Shown here one piece after another: positions 18,981 to 28,772 of a stretch of 64,000 nucleotides of DNA. The translations under genes and the position numbers were made by a program. Where the stretch lies: positions 186,001 to 250,000 of the forward strand of contig CAWGCA010000003.1 of the NCBI GenBank assembly GCA_963820955.1, read 5' to 3'. The notes under the pieces are model-generated. The model did no database searches and was not told the DNA's origin. It worked only from the letters and a program-made list of their open reading frames with translations. Each line of letters starts with the position of its first letter. Within the stretch, counting starts at the first letter, position 1. Source of the DNA: CAWGCA01 sp963820955 (GTDB lineage Bacteria; Pseudomonadota; Gammaproteobacteria; Chromatiales; Chromatiaceae).

Positions 18981-20082
18981 TTAGTTGCCGGTGCGACCGG
19001 AAACTCCCTTGGTGCCACGAGCGATCTCTTTCCTCTTGCCCTTCGGGCGCAGCGAACGGGAGGCTTCTCCAGCCTTCCACATTTCCGAGTCGTGGATGGC
19101 GCCCAAGTTCCTTGTCGAGACGCTCCTTGTAGTTTTTCGCGCCACAAATACGCAGCACGCGCTTGGCTTCGTCCTTGTTCTTAACGGCCTTGTAGAGGTC
19201 TCGGAAGACAGGAAGGGTGGCCTTCTTAAACTTGGGAGCCCAATCGAGTGCACCGCGCTGCGCCGTGGCCGAGCAGTTTGAGAACATCCAGTCCATCCCG
19301 TTCTCGTCGACCAGGCGAATCAGGCTCTGGGTCAGCTCCTCTACGGTTTCGTTGAAGGCTTCAGACGGGCTGTGGCCATTTTTGCGGAGCACATCATACT
19401 GTGCTTCCATGACGCCCGCCAGCGCACCCATCAGGATTCCGCGCTCGCCAACAAGATCGGAGGTGACTTCCTTCTCGAAGGTGGTCGGGAACAGGTAGCC
19501 GGAGCCAATACCGATACCCAGCGCCATGCAGCGCTCCTCGGCCCGGCCGGTGAAGTCCTGATGGACAGCAAAGCTGGAGTTGATGCCCGCACCGCTCAGG
19601 AAGTTGCGGCGGACATTCAGGCCGGAGCCTTTCGGGGCGACAAGGATGACGTCTACGTTTTCCGGTGGAACCACCTTGGTCAGGTCGTTGTAGACGATGG
19701 AGAATCCATGCGAGAAGTAAAGGGCGTCACCTTCCTTGAGATTGCGCTTGACCTGCGGCCAGCAGATTTTCTGCGCGGCATCGGAGAGCAGATATTGGAT
19801 AACGGTGCCTTTCTCGACCGCTTCCTCGATTTCGAAGAGGGTTTCGCCGGGTACGAAACCATCCTTCTTGGCGCGGTTCCAGTCCTGCATGAACTTTTTC
19901 GACTGGCCGACGATCACATTGAAACCGTTGTCGCGCAGGTTGAGTGCCTGGGCCGGGCCTTGCACGCCATAGCCGATAATCGCGATGGTTTCTTTCTTCA
20001 GCACCTTGCGGGCTTTCGCCAGGCTGAACTCTTTGCGGGTTACGACGGTTTCCTTCACACCGCCAAAGTCGATGATTGCCAC
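18981..20082 (-). pseudogene. ilvC: Ketol-acid reductoisomerase with a one-base frameshift near the C terminus
   Basis: The enzyme turns acetolactate into dihydroxyisovalerate in valine/isoleucine synthesis, using NAD(P)H. The N terminus has the dinucleotide loop IAIIGYGVQGPAQALNL, then VAPKGSGLNVRRNFL and the metal-site acidic segment DLVGERGILMGAL, with EELTQSLIRLVDENG in the helical domain. After KELG the literal frame runs out to a stop at 18952. Removing one G from the GGG at about 19104-19106 restores the expected ending GAIHDSEMWKAGEASRSLRP and a stop at 18981, giving 366 residues. A single homopolymer error in the data is the simplest explanation, so the gene may be intact in the organism. 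The literal reading gives 376 residues with a foreign tail. Confidence 0.88.
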
Positions 20083-20678
20083 GGTAACTTCTCCTTACTG
20101 GTTAGGTTAAGTTCATGCCCCTGCATGAAATGCCACATTGTTAAACGCTTCGTGTCCAAGCGTCAATCCGCTTTCCCTGTAAATCCCCGATATTTCCGGC
20201 GCTTGGAAACGCAGAGTAACTGAGTTCAACGAAAAACCCCCTCCCTATATATTCAAAACTCCGCTAAAAAAAAGTGACAGTTTCGCCAAAAAAGCGGCGT
20301 GCCCGTTTGGATCCACGCCTGGGGTATATAAACGGAGGCTGATGAGCGGAAAATGAGAAAATCGGCTTTGCAATTGGAATCATCAGACAAAACATCCTGA
20401 CTTTTAGCCTGAAAGTTCCCGCCTGGTAGCGCACCAGCATTGCCCGGATAAGGGAGAATGCTGTTGTTTGCGCACGATTTTGATGCATACTAACGAACCA
20501 TAGGTGTATCCGTGTATCAACCCACGCCAGCGAAAAACGGGCTCCTTCCCGGCTGTAATGTGGGGTTTTCAAAGGAATGTACCTACGCCACATGCAGTGG
20601 TCTATTTTTTGCACATCTTTAAAGAAGCAAATTGCAGGAAGCGAGTACACAAACGCTCCCCATCAGGAAACAACGGAA
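20083..20678. other. Intergenic region between ilvC and the CBS-domain gene
   Basis: 596 bp without a supported gene. It must contain the divergent promoters of ilvC and the CBS gene. The stretch near 20255-20300 is A-rich and a TATATAAA lies near 20326, but no full promoter was assigned, and no branched-chain leader peptide was recognised on the minus strand. Confidence 0.4.
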
Positions 20679-21185
20679 ATGAAATGTAAAATCGACAGCC
20701 TGGTACAGGAATCTGTGGTCACAGTAGACCATTCGGAGACCGTACAGCAAGGCGTAAGCTTGATGGCGGAAAAGAACGCCGGTTCGCTGGTAGTCACCGC
20801 AGCAGGCGAGGTCATAGGTCTGTTCACCGAGCGTGACCTGGTCTCCAGGGTGGTTGGAGCGGGAAAAGAGGCCTCCACCCTCACGCTGGGAGATGTCTGC
20901 ACCCGCGACCTGGTTTCCATCTCCAGCGACAGCAGCTGCCAGGACGCTATTCGAAAGATGAACAGCAACGCATGCCGACGGCTGGTGGTCTACCGCGGCA
21001 GCCGTTTTCTCGGTCTGATCAACCTGCAGGATGTGGCTAACGCACTGGCGGAAAAAAGCAAAGGAAATAATCTGCTGATCAACTGCGTCAGCGGCGTCAC
21101 GCTGGCTGCGGCTATCGCCATGATTGCCCTGCTACTCTATAATTTTCCGAAGATGCTTCAACTGGCGGACGCGCTCGGCCGCTAA
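20679..21185 (+). CDS. CBS-pair protein with C-terminal membrane segment
   Basis: 168 residues from ATG 20679; an upstream in-frame start at 20577 was rejected because the added residues look non-coding. Two CBS motifs span about 5-125, with VITERDLVSRVV-type and RRLVVYRGSRFLGLINLQDV segments. A C-terminal hydrophobic helix (VTLAAAIAMIALLLYNF) follows. CBS pairs bind adenosine nucleotides and act as energy or redox sensors; the membrane anchor suggests it regulates a membrane protein. No adjacent target gene identifies the partner. Confidence 0.8.
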   Translation: MKCKIDSLVQESVVTVDHSETVQQGVSLMAEKNAGSLVVTAAGEVIGLFTERDLVSRVVGAGKEASTLTLGDVCTRDLVSISSDSSCQDAIRKMNSNACRRLVVYRGSRFLGLINLQDVANALAEKSKGNNLLINCVSGVTLAAAIAMIALLLYNFPKMLQLADALGR

Positions 21186-21432
21186 CCGACATTTTCATCT
21201 CGACTAGCGGTCCGGGTGTGTTTCCGCCGGCACTGAAAAATTCCTGGTCAGATGCGGGCGATCTACTCTCCGATATGCTAGTGCGGGAACTACCCGACCT
21301 GCACACGCTCTTTGCGCTGCTGACCATTGCATTGGCCGTATTCAGGGAAACAGCCCTCTGGAGGAGAATTTACATACTGCAAATGGTCATGAGTGAAATC
21401 CCGCCTGCTTCTGACCGAACCAGGTCAATCGA

Positions 21433-21693
21433 CTATTTTTTGAGCGGATGATCGTCGGGCAACTGTTTTGAAATCCAGATCGCGAGTTTGTGCCTCATAC
21501 CCGGATCGCCCATCTGCTCTTTCGCTAACGGTTGAATCAGCTTGTCGTGGACCAGCAGCCTGTAGACATATTCAACCTTCAACTGCTGTGCGTCGGTCTT
21601 TTCGAACTCAGCAGCACCCCGTTTTTCGGCATAGATCATACCGACACGAATAGCTTCTCTGAGCAGTTCTTTTTCGTTCTTCAGCTTTTTCAT
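21433..21693 (-). CDS. Small conserved protein, possibly DUF5062
   Basis: 86 residues, charged and helical, with EKELLREAIRVGMIYAEKRG near the start and VYRLLVHDKLIQPLAKEQ in the middle. The pattern resembles the gammaproteobacterial DUF5062 family from memory, with unknown function. No signal peptide or membrane segment is present. It stands alone with about 240 bp of non-coding DNA on each side. Confidence 0.6.
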   Translation of the reverse strand: MKKLKNEKELLREAIRVGMIYAEKRGAAEFEKTDAQQLKVEYVYRLLVHDKLIQPLAKEQMGDPGMRHKLAIWISKQLPDDHPLKK

Positions 21694-21933
21694 ATGGTTT
21701 ACCCTGTTCTGAAAATTAGATCAGATTACATCAGTTGAAGACAAAAACCACCGGACGTACTTGCTTGAAAACACAGAATGAGAATATCGATTATTTCAGA
21801 GTAGCTCCCCCGGTTGAATGACTAAAATACACAAACAATATGAATCGATTGAATATTTTTTATAGCTGCTAACGCAAATAAAGCATACCCCCAATCGAAT
21901 CAAACGAGAGGCCGTTTGGAGATGCTTCGGTGG

Positions 21934-22812
21934 CTATGCCAGTGACTTGCGATAGGCGAGAACGGAGTTTGCGGCGAAAATGAGCAACGCCCCACACCAC
22001 CCGGTAAGTGTCAAAGCCGGGTCTCCCACCAACAGAGGACCACAGAGCGCCGCCATGAATATTCTGCTCGAAGATATGATCGAACCTTCGACGGCAGTCA
22101 CGAACAGAAAGCCATAGGTCAGCAGATATTGACCGAGAACGCCCACTGCCGAACAGGTAAATAGAAAAAATAATTCGCGCCCGTTCGGCCGGAAAATAGC
22201 CTCACTGAACAGTGCGAAGACAAACAGAGATCCGAGGCCGAACATGTAGAAGAGTATGGTCTGTGAATCGTGGTGTCTTCTGCTCAGGTTAAGATAGATT
22301 ATCGCCAGCGATGCCGTAATACCGGAACAGAGTCCCCATATGTTTTCCCATTTCATACCAATATCACCCGGGGAGATGATCAACCAAATACCAACGAACG
22401 CAACCCCAACAATCAGCAGAACAAATGCATCCCGCTGGTCTTTTATGAGAAACCAGGCAAAAAGGGCGACGAAAAGAGGGTACGTCATGTTCAGTATATT
22501 GGCCTCTGCCAACGACCCTACTTCCACCGCCTTGTAGAAACAGAACACAGCAATTGTGTTCGTCACGGTGCGCCCTAGGAGCAAATCGTATCTACGGGGG
22601 TGTACCCGGCGTCTGCTGATAAGCATGGTTACACAGACAACACAGAATCCCATGAAAAATCTGGAAAATACGAAATAGGGTGTTTCTATCACTACATATA
22701 GCTCCGCCCAGCGAATAATGGCGGTGGCAAGATAAAAACAGAATGCTGAGCCGAATACCGCGAGCCACCCGCCGGCCTGTGTGGAAAAAAGGCTTCTCGT
22801 GTCAGCAGACAT
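21934..22812 (-). CDS. DMT-superfamily transporter (EamA domains)
   Basis: 292 residues with about ten hydrophobic segments arranged as two EamA repeats. The first repeat ends in LAEANILNMTYPLFVALFAW, a typical EamA segment, and the second ends in GSIISSSRIFMAALCGPLLVG. Such inner-membrane permeases export or import metabolites such as amino acids or purines. It lies about 100 bp upstream (in the direction of transcription downstream) of the dehydrogenase gene on the same strand, so the two may be co-transcribed. Substrate is unknown. Confidence 0.85.
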   Translation of the reverse strand: MSADTRSLFSTQAGGWLAVFGSAFCFYLATAIIRWAELYVVIETPYFVFSRFFMGFCVVCVTMLISRRRVHPRRYDLLLGRTVTNTIAVFCFYKAVEVGSLAEANILNMTYPLFVALFAWFLIKDQRDAFVLLIVGVAFVGIWLIISPGDIGMKWENIWGLCSGITASLAIIYLNLSRRHHDSQTILFYMFGLGSLFVFALFSEAIFRPNGRELFFLFTCSAVGVLGQYLLTYGFLFVTAVEGSIISSSRIFMAALCGPLLVGDPALTLTGWCGALLIFAANSVLAYRKSLA

Positions 22813-22909
22813 TGTCCCTACATCCCGGTTCGTTCAGCATAAAAAACCGACGCAATATTCAGGCTTACCCAGCCCGTCGTCGGGAAAGAAGATTTGATTA
22901 GCGCTTCCC

Positions 22910-24037
22910 CTACTCCGGTCTCTCTTCGCTTTTTAATTCATCTACTAGTGAGACAATCTCATCGGTTACGGCATTTGTTCCCATAGCACCGCCAAATTCC
23001 ATAGGGCGAATTCGGTTCTCTTCAAAACCTTGGTAAACGGCGTTCTCAATCAAGCGTGCCGCTTGCGCCAGGGATGGGTTATCTCGCTTGTCCGCGAGGT
23101 AGTCCAGCATCAAGGCGCCACTAAGAATCGCAGCCAACGGATTTGCCTTGTCCTGCCCCATGATATCGGGAGCACTCCCGTGTGCGGGCTGAAACAGACC
23201 GATCTTGTCTCCAATCTCTCCGCATGCCGCCATACCCATGCCGCCGACCAGTCCACCCGCGAGGTCAGACAGAATGTCTCCAAACATATTTTCTGTGACC
23301 AGCACATCGAAATCCCACGGGCGGCGAATAAAATCGAGTGCTTGCGCATCGACATAATTGTAGCCAGTTTGAATATCAGGAAACTCAGGTGCAATTTCAT
23401 CATAGATTTTTCGGAAGAATGCCATCGACTTGAAAACATTTGCTTTGTCGACACAGGTCAAAATTCCCTTGCCGCCACGCGCTTTGCGTCTCGCCGCGAG
23501 TTTAAAACCGAAGCGATGCAGCTTTTCAGTCGTTGTGCGCGTGATCCGCAAAGTATCTCGTACTTCGCTATCGTCGATCACCACACTTCGATTATGGACA
23601 GCAGCAGAATAAAAGAGCCCTTCGGTCGACTCTCTCAAGATCACCAGATCGATATTTGCAGCTCTTGGATCAGCGAGACGTTGCGGGGCATTCGGGTAGG
23701 CCTTTACCGGTCGTACCCCGGCATATAGCCCATAAATATCACGCAGGCGCAGATGCGGAGAAACCTCTGTGCCGTCGTCACGCCGGATTGTCGGCAGGCC
23801 AATTGCTCCCAGCAGGATTGCATCGGCCTCCCCTGCTGCTGCTTCACCGCCTGGCTCGATATCGACACCGGTCTCTTTATAGTATCCTGCGCCTGCCTGA
23901 ATCTCGCTGTATGCCAGTCGAAATCCACCGGTTACTCCGCTGGCAGCCTCTATCACTGCGAGTGTGGCATCGATGACATCGACTCCAATGCCGTCTCCTT
24001 TGATTAAGGTGATTGGTATCGCCTGGTCGGTCATCAT
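22910..24037 (-). CDS. Isocitrate/isopropylmalate dehydrogenase family enzyme (tartrate-dehydrogenase-like)
   Basis: 375 residues. The N terminus reads ITLIKGDGIGVDVIDATL, the family opening. LVILRESTEGLFYSA supplies a substrate-binding Arg-Glu-Ser segment, NMFGDILSDLAGGLVGG the metal-binding aspartates, and HGSAPDIMGQDKANPLA the nucleotide-binding loop. Members oxidatively decarboxylate malate-type substrates (isocitrate, isopropylmalate, tartrate). There are no leuC, leuD or gltA neighbours. Instead a broken GntR gene and a TRAP-transporter remnant lie immediately upstream, so a role in catabolism of an imported dicarboxylate is more likely than leucine synthesis. Confidence 0.85.
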   Translation of the reverse strand: MMTDQAIPITLIKGDGIGVDVIDATLAVIEAASGVTGGFRLAYSEIQAGAGYYKETGVDIEPGGEAAAGEADAILLGAIGLPTIRRDDGTEVSPHLRLRDIYGLYAGVRPVKAYPNAPQRLADPRAANIDLVILRESTEGLFYSAAVHNRSVVIDDSEVRDTLRITRTTTEKLHRFGFKLAARRKARGGKGILTCVDKANVFKSMAFFRKIYDEIAPEFPDIQTGYNYVDAQALDFIRRPWDFDVLVTENMFGDILSDLAGGLVGGMGMAACGEIGDKIGLFQPAHGSAPDIMGQDKANPLAAILSGALMLDYLADKRDNPSLAQAARLIENAVYQGFEENRIRPMEFGGAMGTNAVTDEIVSLVDELKSEERPE

Positions 24038-24068
24038 GATTGTCCTATTGAGCTATATCAAACCGTAA

Positions 24069-24317
24069 CTACAGGCTGGGGAATTTGAAATCTTTAAGTA
24101 TGCCTACACCACGGCGAGGAATCATTTCGACGAGGCCTTCCGACTCCAGTTTGAGCAGGGCTTCACCCACGGGGGTGCGGCTCATCCCGAGACGTAGCGC
24201 GATGTCAGACGCCGGTGCCTGATAGTCCGGAGATATGAGATTCTCGAGAATCCCCTCCCTCTGACGGTCATAAGCATTATCGACTCGAGACCTATTTTTT
24301 AGATTGGCCATATCCAT
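24069..24317 (-). pseudogene. GntR-family regulator reduced to its DNA-binding domain
   Basis: About 82 residues from the MDMANLKN start. The winged helix is recognisable in APASDIALRLGMSRTPVGEA and LLKLESEGLVEMIPRRGVG, but the frame stops straight after the wing and the usual 130-150-residue FCD effector domain is missing. The next gene starts only 31 bp further on, so the effector domain was probably deleted. It may be non-functional, or act as a constitutive repressor. A perfect palindrome of the kind bound by this subfamily lies just upstream (24354-24365). Confidence 0.7.
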
Positions 24318-24353
24318 CCCAACCCCCCGCCTCTGAATCATAACGCATAATAT

Positions 24354-24365
24354 AATGTATACATT
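24354..24365. promoter_or_regulatory. Candidate GntR operator palindrome
   Basis: AATGTATACATT is a perfect 12-bp palindrome within an AT-rich spacer between the truncated GntR gene and the divergent TRAP-binding-protein remnant. FCD-type GntR proteins commonly bind sites of the form TNGTNNNACNA or GTATAC-centred palindromes, and this position is where an autoregulated divergent operator would be expected. Confidence 0.5.
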
Positions 24366-24389
24366 GTCTCATGCAATATCTAAACGATT

Positions 24390-24694
24390 TACCAGTTATG
24401 CTGCCAGTATTTTCATAGCGAGCCCGTTGCTTCTCGGCATCGCTCAAGCCGGAGCCACGCTTAAAGTTCAGACGTCGACAAAGTCTGGAGGATACTCTAT
24501 TTATGGGTAAACGCTGGCTGCCTAAGCTCTCAGAATTGACCGGTGGTGAAATTTCTATCGAATTTACACCCGTCAAATCGATCATGCCCCGGAACGAAAC
24601 ACCTGAAGGTATCGCGGTTGAAGTACTAGGGCCCACCTTCCGTTTGTGCGACGCCTCTGCTTTCTCAAATGTCTGCTTCTCCCGTTTCTCTTGA
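24390..24694 (+). pseudogene. Remnant of a TRAP-transporter periplasmic binding protein (DctP type)
   Basis: One frame near 24418-24503 reads ATLKVQTSTKSGGYSIYG, like the mature N terminus of DctP proteins, then stops. A second frame from 24503 continues as GKRWLPKLSELTGGEISIEF and FTPVKSIMPRNETPEGIAVE, also typical of DctP, before similarity is lost near 24630. The frame change and missing two thirds show a decayed gene. It is divergent from the truncated GntR regulator, and no dctQ or dctM is present. It appears to be what is left of an uptake system for the substrate of the neighbouring dehydrogenase. Confidence 0.55.
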
Positions 24695-24889
24695 TCGGCG
24701 GTGTATCGGAGTCGATTTACGCCACGCATTGTCCGGAGCGAGGAATAAATCAGTTTCTCTGAATCTTATGAATACCCGTCAAGTTTTCCTTCTCTGCAAC
24801 ATTTTAACCCACCTTAAATTGGCTCATTGTGCGAACCTGACTGATAATCCGGTAAAATCGAATAACACTGATGAGGAGTCAATAACCAG

Positions 24890-26029
24890 ATGCAATCAGA
24901 CAATACAACATTACGAAATTTTCTTTCCAAGGACTTGACGGATGTGCTGATCCGTGTGAGCTTGATTGCCTTCGTGGTCTTTATATGCGTGCGGGTATTT
25001 GCCCCGTTTATGGGCCTGGTTCTGTGGGCGCTGATTCTCGCTGTCGCACTCTATCCACTGAATCAGCGCCTCGCGAATCGCTTCAGCGGCCGGCAAGGCC
25101 GGGCTGCGGCACTTTTGGTGGTGGCAGGCTTACTGCTGATAGGAGTACCTAGCGCGATGCTCGGCAGCTCTTTCGCCAACCATATTCACAATACGTATAC
25201 CGCTATCGAGAACAATACCATCGAATTCAAGCAGCCTGACCCGGCGGTGGCCGAGTGGCCTGTGGTTGGAAAAAAAATCCACGCCGCCTGGAGCCAGGCG
25301 GCGAACAATCTACCTGCATTCCTGAAGAAAAACCAGCCACATATCGAGGGTTTAACAAAATATGTACTATCGTTTGCTGCGAGCACGGCAGGCGGCTTGT
25401 TTCTGTTCATCGGTGCTCTGATTGTTGCGGGTATCATGATGGCCTACGGTGAATCCGGGAGCCAGGCGATGCAGCGTATTATATCCCGACTGAGTGGACC
25501 GAAAAAGGGACCGCAAGTGTACCGTCTATCGACAGCGACCATCCGCTCGGTAGCCACTGGTGTCATCGGCGTCGCCGTCATCCAGGCCTTGTTGCTCGGC
25601 GTGGGTTTTGTCCTGGCCGGTATTCCAGCCGCTGGCGTTCTGGCGGTGATCGTATTGATTCTGGGCATCGCACAAATGCCTGCCGCACTTGTTTCCTTAC
25701 CGGCTATTGCCTATCTGTGGTGGTCCGGCGATGCCTCCACCGCAAGCAATATCTTTTTCACTGTATACCTGCTGGTTGCGGGAATGGCCGACAATGTACT
25801 GAAGCCGCTGCTGCTCGGCCGCGGCGTTGATGCACCAATGCCGGTCATCCTACTTGGTGCCATGGGTGGCATGGTATCCAGTGGCATCATCGGGCTTTTT
25901 ATTGGCGCCGTCATGTTGGCCGTCGGTTACCAGATATTCATGAGCTGGGTTGACGAAGGGGAAGAAATTGCGACTGCAGAGTCGGAACAGACTGAAGTGA
26001 CTGTTCAGGCCACAACCGGCGGTGAATAG
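24890..26029 (+). CDS. AI-2E-family (PerM/YdiK-like) membrane protein
   Basis: 379 residues with about eight hydrophobic segments. A hydrophilic stretch (about 85-150) follows the first three helices. The conserved C-terminal block contains GIPAAGVLAVIVLILGIAQM and VLKPLLLGRGVDAPMPVILL, the hallmark of AI-2E/PerM transporters. Roles in the family range from solute efflux to sodium-proton antiport. Its stop overlaps the start of the outer-membrane efflux gene by 8 bp, so it probably belongs to the efflux operon. Confidence 0.85.
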   Translation: MQSDNTTLRNFLSKDLTDVLIRVSLIAFVVFICVRVFAPFMGLVLWALILAVALYPLNQRLANRFSGRQGRAAALLVVAGLLLIGVPSAMLGSSFANHIHNTYTAIENNTIEFKQPDPAVAEWPVVGKKIHAAWSQAANNLPAFLKKNQPHIEGLTKYVLSFAASTAGGLFLFIGALIVAGIMMAYGESGSQAMQRIISRLSGPKKGPQVYRLSTATIRSVATGVIGVAVIQALLLGVGFVLAGIPAAGVLAVIVLILGIAQMPAALVSLPAIAYLWWSGDASTASNIFFTVYLLVAGMADNVLKPLLLGRGVDAPMPVILLGAMGGMVSSGIIGLFIGAVMLAVGYQIFMSWVDEGEEIATAESEQTEVTVQATTGGE

Positions 26030-27608
26030 GCAGTTCCCAGCATTTATCTCCAAGGCCACTGTAACGCGTATAGCGCTGCTATGCGCGGCATACACACTGA
26101 ACGCCTGCACCATCCTGGGGCCAGACTATAAGGAGCCCGAATTGCCCTGGCTTGACGACTGGCAAACATCTTTGTACGGACAGATCGACACTCCGGAACA
26201 GCAATCCAGAGTCGATCTACACTTCTGGTGGCGGCTGTTCAACGATGCCGCTCTGAACCGGCTGATCGAGATTGCCAGACAGGAGAACCATTCCCTGCGT
26301 ATCGCTGGCCTGCGAATCATGGAAAGCAGGGCCCAGTTGGGTATCGCCGGCAGTAACCTATATCCGCAGTTACAACAACTCGGCGGAGCGATTGACTATG
26401 TTAATACACACCGGCGCGGCGGTTCGCTGCCAAACGGTGAACAAAATTTGATTAACTACCAGGCTGGTTTCAATCTGGGTTGGGAGCTGGATTTCTGGGG
26501 CCGTTTCAGACGCAGCATCGAATCTGCCGATGCCGCCTTCTTCGCCTCAATTGCGAATCAGCAGAATGTCCAGGCACTGCTCAGTGCCCAGGTAGCCGAC
26601 CTGTACTTCGCCTACCGCACCACCGAACTGCGAATTCACATTGCCCGGGAAAACGCGGCGATTCAGAAACGCAGTTACGAAATCACCGAGCGCATCTTCA
26701 AGAGTGGCGAGCAGTCAGAGCTCGATCTGCAGCAGGCCAAAACCCAATACTTGTCAACCCTGGCGACTATACCCGATCTGCAGATCACCCTGATTAAAAC
26801 CCGCAACGCGTTATGCACCTTGTTGGGTCGCCCCCCGGTAGATCTGCCGGAATTGACTGGACAGACCAAGGAACTTCTAGACATCGAACCTCTGGTCATC
26901 CGGGATATACCAGCTCGGCTGCTGATGCGCCGACCTGACGTCCGAGCCGCTGCCTGGGAAGTAGCCGCGCAGTCGGCACAAATTGGCATTGCCGAGGCTG
27001 ATTATTACCCATCGATCTCCCTGTCAGGCAGCATTGGATGGTCTGGTTACTCCAACAGCAACAGAGCGGATACCAACAGCCTGGCAGTGGGACCGGGAGT
27101 TACCTGGAACATCTTCGACTATGGCCGCATCGCGAACAATGTGCGGGTGCAGGATGCCCGTTTACAGCAATTAATCGAGCAATATCAGGATGTTGTTTTG
27201 CAGGCTACGCGGGACATCGACGATGCTGCGATCAGTGTGGTGAAAACAGCAGAACAGAAGAAGGTACTGCGCGAATCCGTGTTAGCAGCGCGGCGGTCTC
27301 TGCAACTTGCTAACACGCGCTACCGGGAAGGCTACGCCGATTTTCAGCGGGTTCTCGATGCGCAGCGGTCGTTGTTTTCCCAGGAGGAGCGAGAGCTGAT
27401 TAACCAGGGGAGTCAAATCAGTTCCGTAGTTGCCCTCTACAAGGCCCTCGGCGGAGGCTGGACCGACGTGTCTGTGCAGAACTTGGTGCCCGAAACAGTA
27501 CGCTACACCATGCGGGAGCGCAGCGACTGGGGCTCGTTGCTCGACGAACATCTGCCGGCCGGTTCGACCAACCCGCCACCAACTTCTGAGACTTTACCGC
27601 ATGAGTGA
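26022..27608 (+). CDS. NodT/OprM-family outer-membrane efflux lipoprotein
   Basis: 528 residues from GTG 26022. The N-terminal signal ends in a lipobox-like LNACTILG, so it is probably a lipoprotein, followed by GPDYKEPELPW, the typical NodT opening. Two tandem OEP repeats follow, with AQIGIAEADYYPSISLSGSI and TRYREGYADFQRVLDAQRSL as signature stretches. It forms the trimeric outer-membrane duct of a tripartite pump. It overlaps both neighbours by 8 bp (AI-2E protein upstream, HlyD protein downstream), which shows translational coupling. Confidence 0.92.
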   Translation: MNRQFPAFISKATVTRIALLCAAYTLNACTILGPDYKEPELPWLDDWQTSLYGQIDTPEQQSRVDLHFWWRLFNDAALNRLIEIARQENHSLRIAGLRIMESRAQLGIAGSNLYPQLQQLGGAIDYVNTHRRGGSLPNGEQNLINYQAGFNLGWELDFWGRFRRSIESADAAFFASIANQQNVQALLSAQVADLYFAYRTTELRIHIARENAAIQKRSYEITERIFKSGEQSELDLQQAKTQYLSTLATIPDLQITLIKTRNALCTLLGRPPVDLPELTGQTKELLDIEPLVIRDIPARLLMRRPDVRAAAWEVAAQSAQIGIAEADYYPSISLSGSIGWSGYSNSNRADTNSLAVGPGVTWNIFDYGRIANNVRVQDARLQQLIEQYQDVVLQATRDIDDAAISVVKTAEQKKVLRESVLAARRSLQLANTRYREGYADFQRVLDAQRSLFSQEERELINQGSQISSVVALYKALGGGWTDVSVQNLVPETVRYTMRERSDWGSLLDEHLPAGSTNPPPTSETLPHE

Positions 27609-28755
27609 TCAAAAGCTGCCGCCTGGGGACAATATAGCCGAATCCCCAGAATACACGTCACCAACGGAAGAAGCCGCAACTGCCTCCGTCAGAAAAGGAG
27701 CTTCCATCATAGGGCTGTTAATTCTGCTCAGCCTTAGCTGGTATCTGCTCGCCGATCGTTTCACGCCCTTCACAACCCAGGCGCGGGTGCAAGGCTATGT
27801 GGTTGGCGTGGCACCCAAAGTGGCGGGCGTTGTAACTCAGGTATGGGTCAAAAACAATCAAGGGGTTGAGGCGGGTCAGCCCTTATTTGAGGTTGACCCT
27901 TCCCAGTACCAGATCGCCCTGGAACGGGCGCAATCGGATCTGGAAAATTCCCGTAGCCAGGTGGATGCCGGCACAGCCGGTGTAGAGTCGGCAAGAGCCA
28001 ATCTGCGCGCGGCGCTGGCCAATAAAATAAAAGCAGAAAAAGACTACAGGCGCCTAGAGCGGCTGCACCGCGGGGATGCAGGAACCATCTCGGTGCGACG
28101 GCTGGAGGTCTCGCAGGCATCGTTGGACCAGGCACGAGCCAAGGTATCGGCGGCAGAAGCCCAGATCCAGCAGGCGATTGAACAGAAAGGTGGAGATGAC
28201 GATACGAACAATGCCATTCTTAAATCCGCTCAGAGCGCGGTGGAAAAGGCGCAGTTGGATCTTGCCAACACGGTCGTAAAGGCATCCTCACGCGGCGTGA
28301 TTACGGATCTACGCACAGACGTGGGGCAATACGCGGGTACCGGCAGTCCTGTTATGACATTGGTCGCCATTAACGACGTATGGATCAATGCTGAATTCAC
28401 AGAAAACAACCTTGGCCATATGCACCCAGGTAGTCCCGTGGAGATTCTGTTCGATGCGCTGCCTGGTCAAATTTTCCAAGGTGAAGTGCGCAGTATCGGC
28501 CTCGGGATTAGTGCCGGCCAGGCCCAGCCCCCCGGAACTCTGCCAACGGTGCAGAACAATCGCGACTGGCTGCGCCAGGCGCAACGGTTTCCGGTAGTGA
28601 TCAGTTTCGATATCGCCCAGCAGGAATCCTTGCGCCAGCAGCTTAGGGTAGGCGGCCAGGCGGCAGTAATCGCCTACAGCAACGAATGGGGCCTGCTTAA
28701 AATGCTGGGCAAGGCCTATATTCGCCTGAAGAGCTGGCTTTCCTATGCCTATTGA
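27601..28755 (+). CDS. HlyD/EmrA-family periplasmic adaptor protein
   Basis: 384 residues from ATG 27601 inside the end of the outer-membrane gene (ATGAGTGA overlap). One N-terminal membrane anchor (SIIGLLILLSLSWYLLADRF) is followed by a lipoyl half-motif (VQGYVVGVAPKVAGVVTQVW), a coiled-coil hairpin (about 105-215) and the returning half with ANTVVKASSRGVITDLRTDV. The adaptor bridges the inner-membrane component to the NodT duct. The next gene encodes a DUF2955 membrane protein, the usual partner in EmrA/YibH-type pumps lacking an RND or MFS pump gene. Confidence 0.92.
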   Translation: MSDQKLPPGDNIAESPEYTSPTEEAATASVRKGASIIGLLILLSLSWYLLADRFTPFTTQARVQGYVVGVAPKVAGVVTQVWVKNNQGVEAGQPLFEVDPSQYQIALERAQSDLENSRSQVDAGTAGVESARANLRAALANKIKAEKDYRRLERLHRGDAGTISVRRLEVSQASLDQARAKVSAAEAQIQQAIEQKGGDDDTNNAILKSAQSAVEKAQLDLANTVVKASSRGVITDLRTDVGQYAGTGSPVMTLVAINDVWINAEFTENNLGHMHPGSPVEILFDALPGQIFQGEVRSIGLGISAGQAQPPGTLPTVQNNRDWLRQAQRFPVVISFDIAQQESLRQQLRVGGQAAVIAYSNEWGLLKMLGKAYIRLKSWLSYAY

Positions 28756-28772
28756 ATGCGGGCAGATCTGAT

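Noticed and set aside
19372..20223. Long open frame (283 codons) on the plus strand opposite ilvC
   Set aside because: It is antisense to the well-supported ilvC motifs, has no ribosome site or recognisable protein pattern and reflects the codon bias of ilvC.
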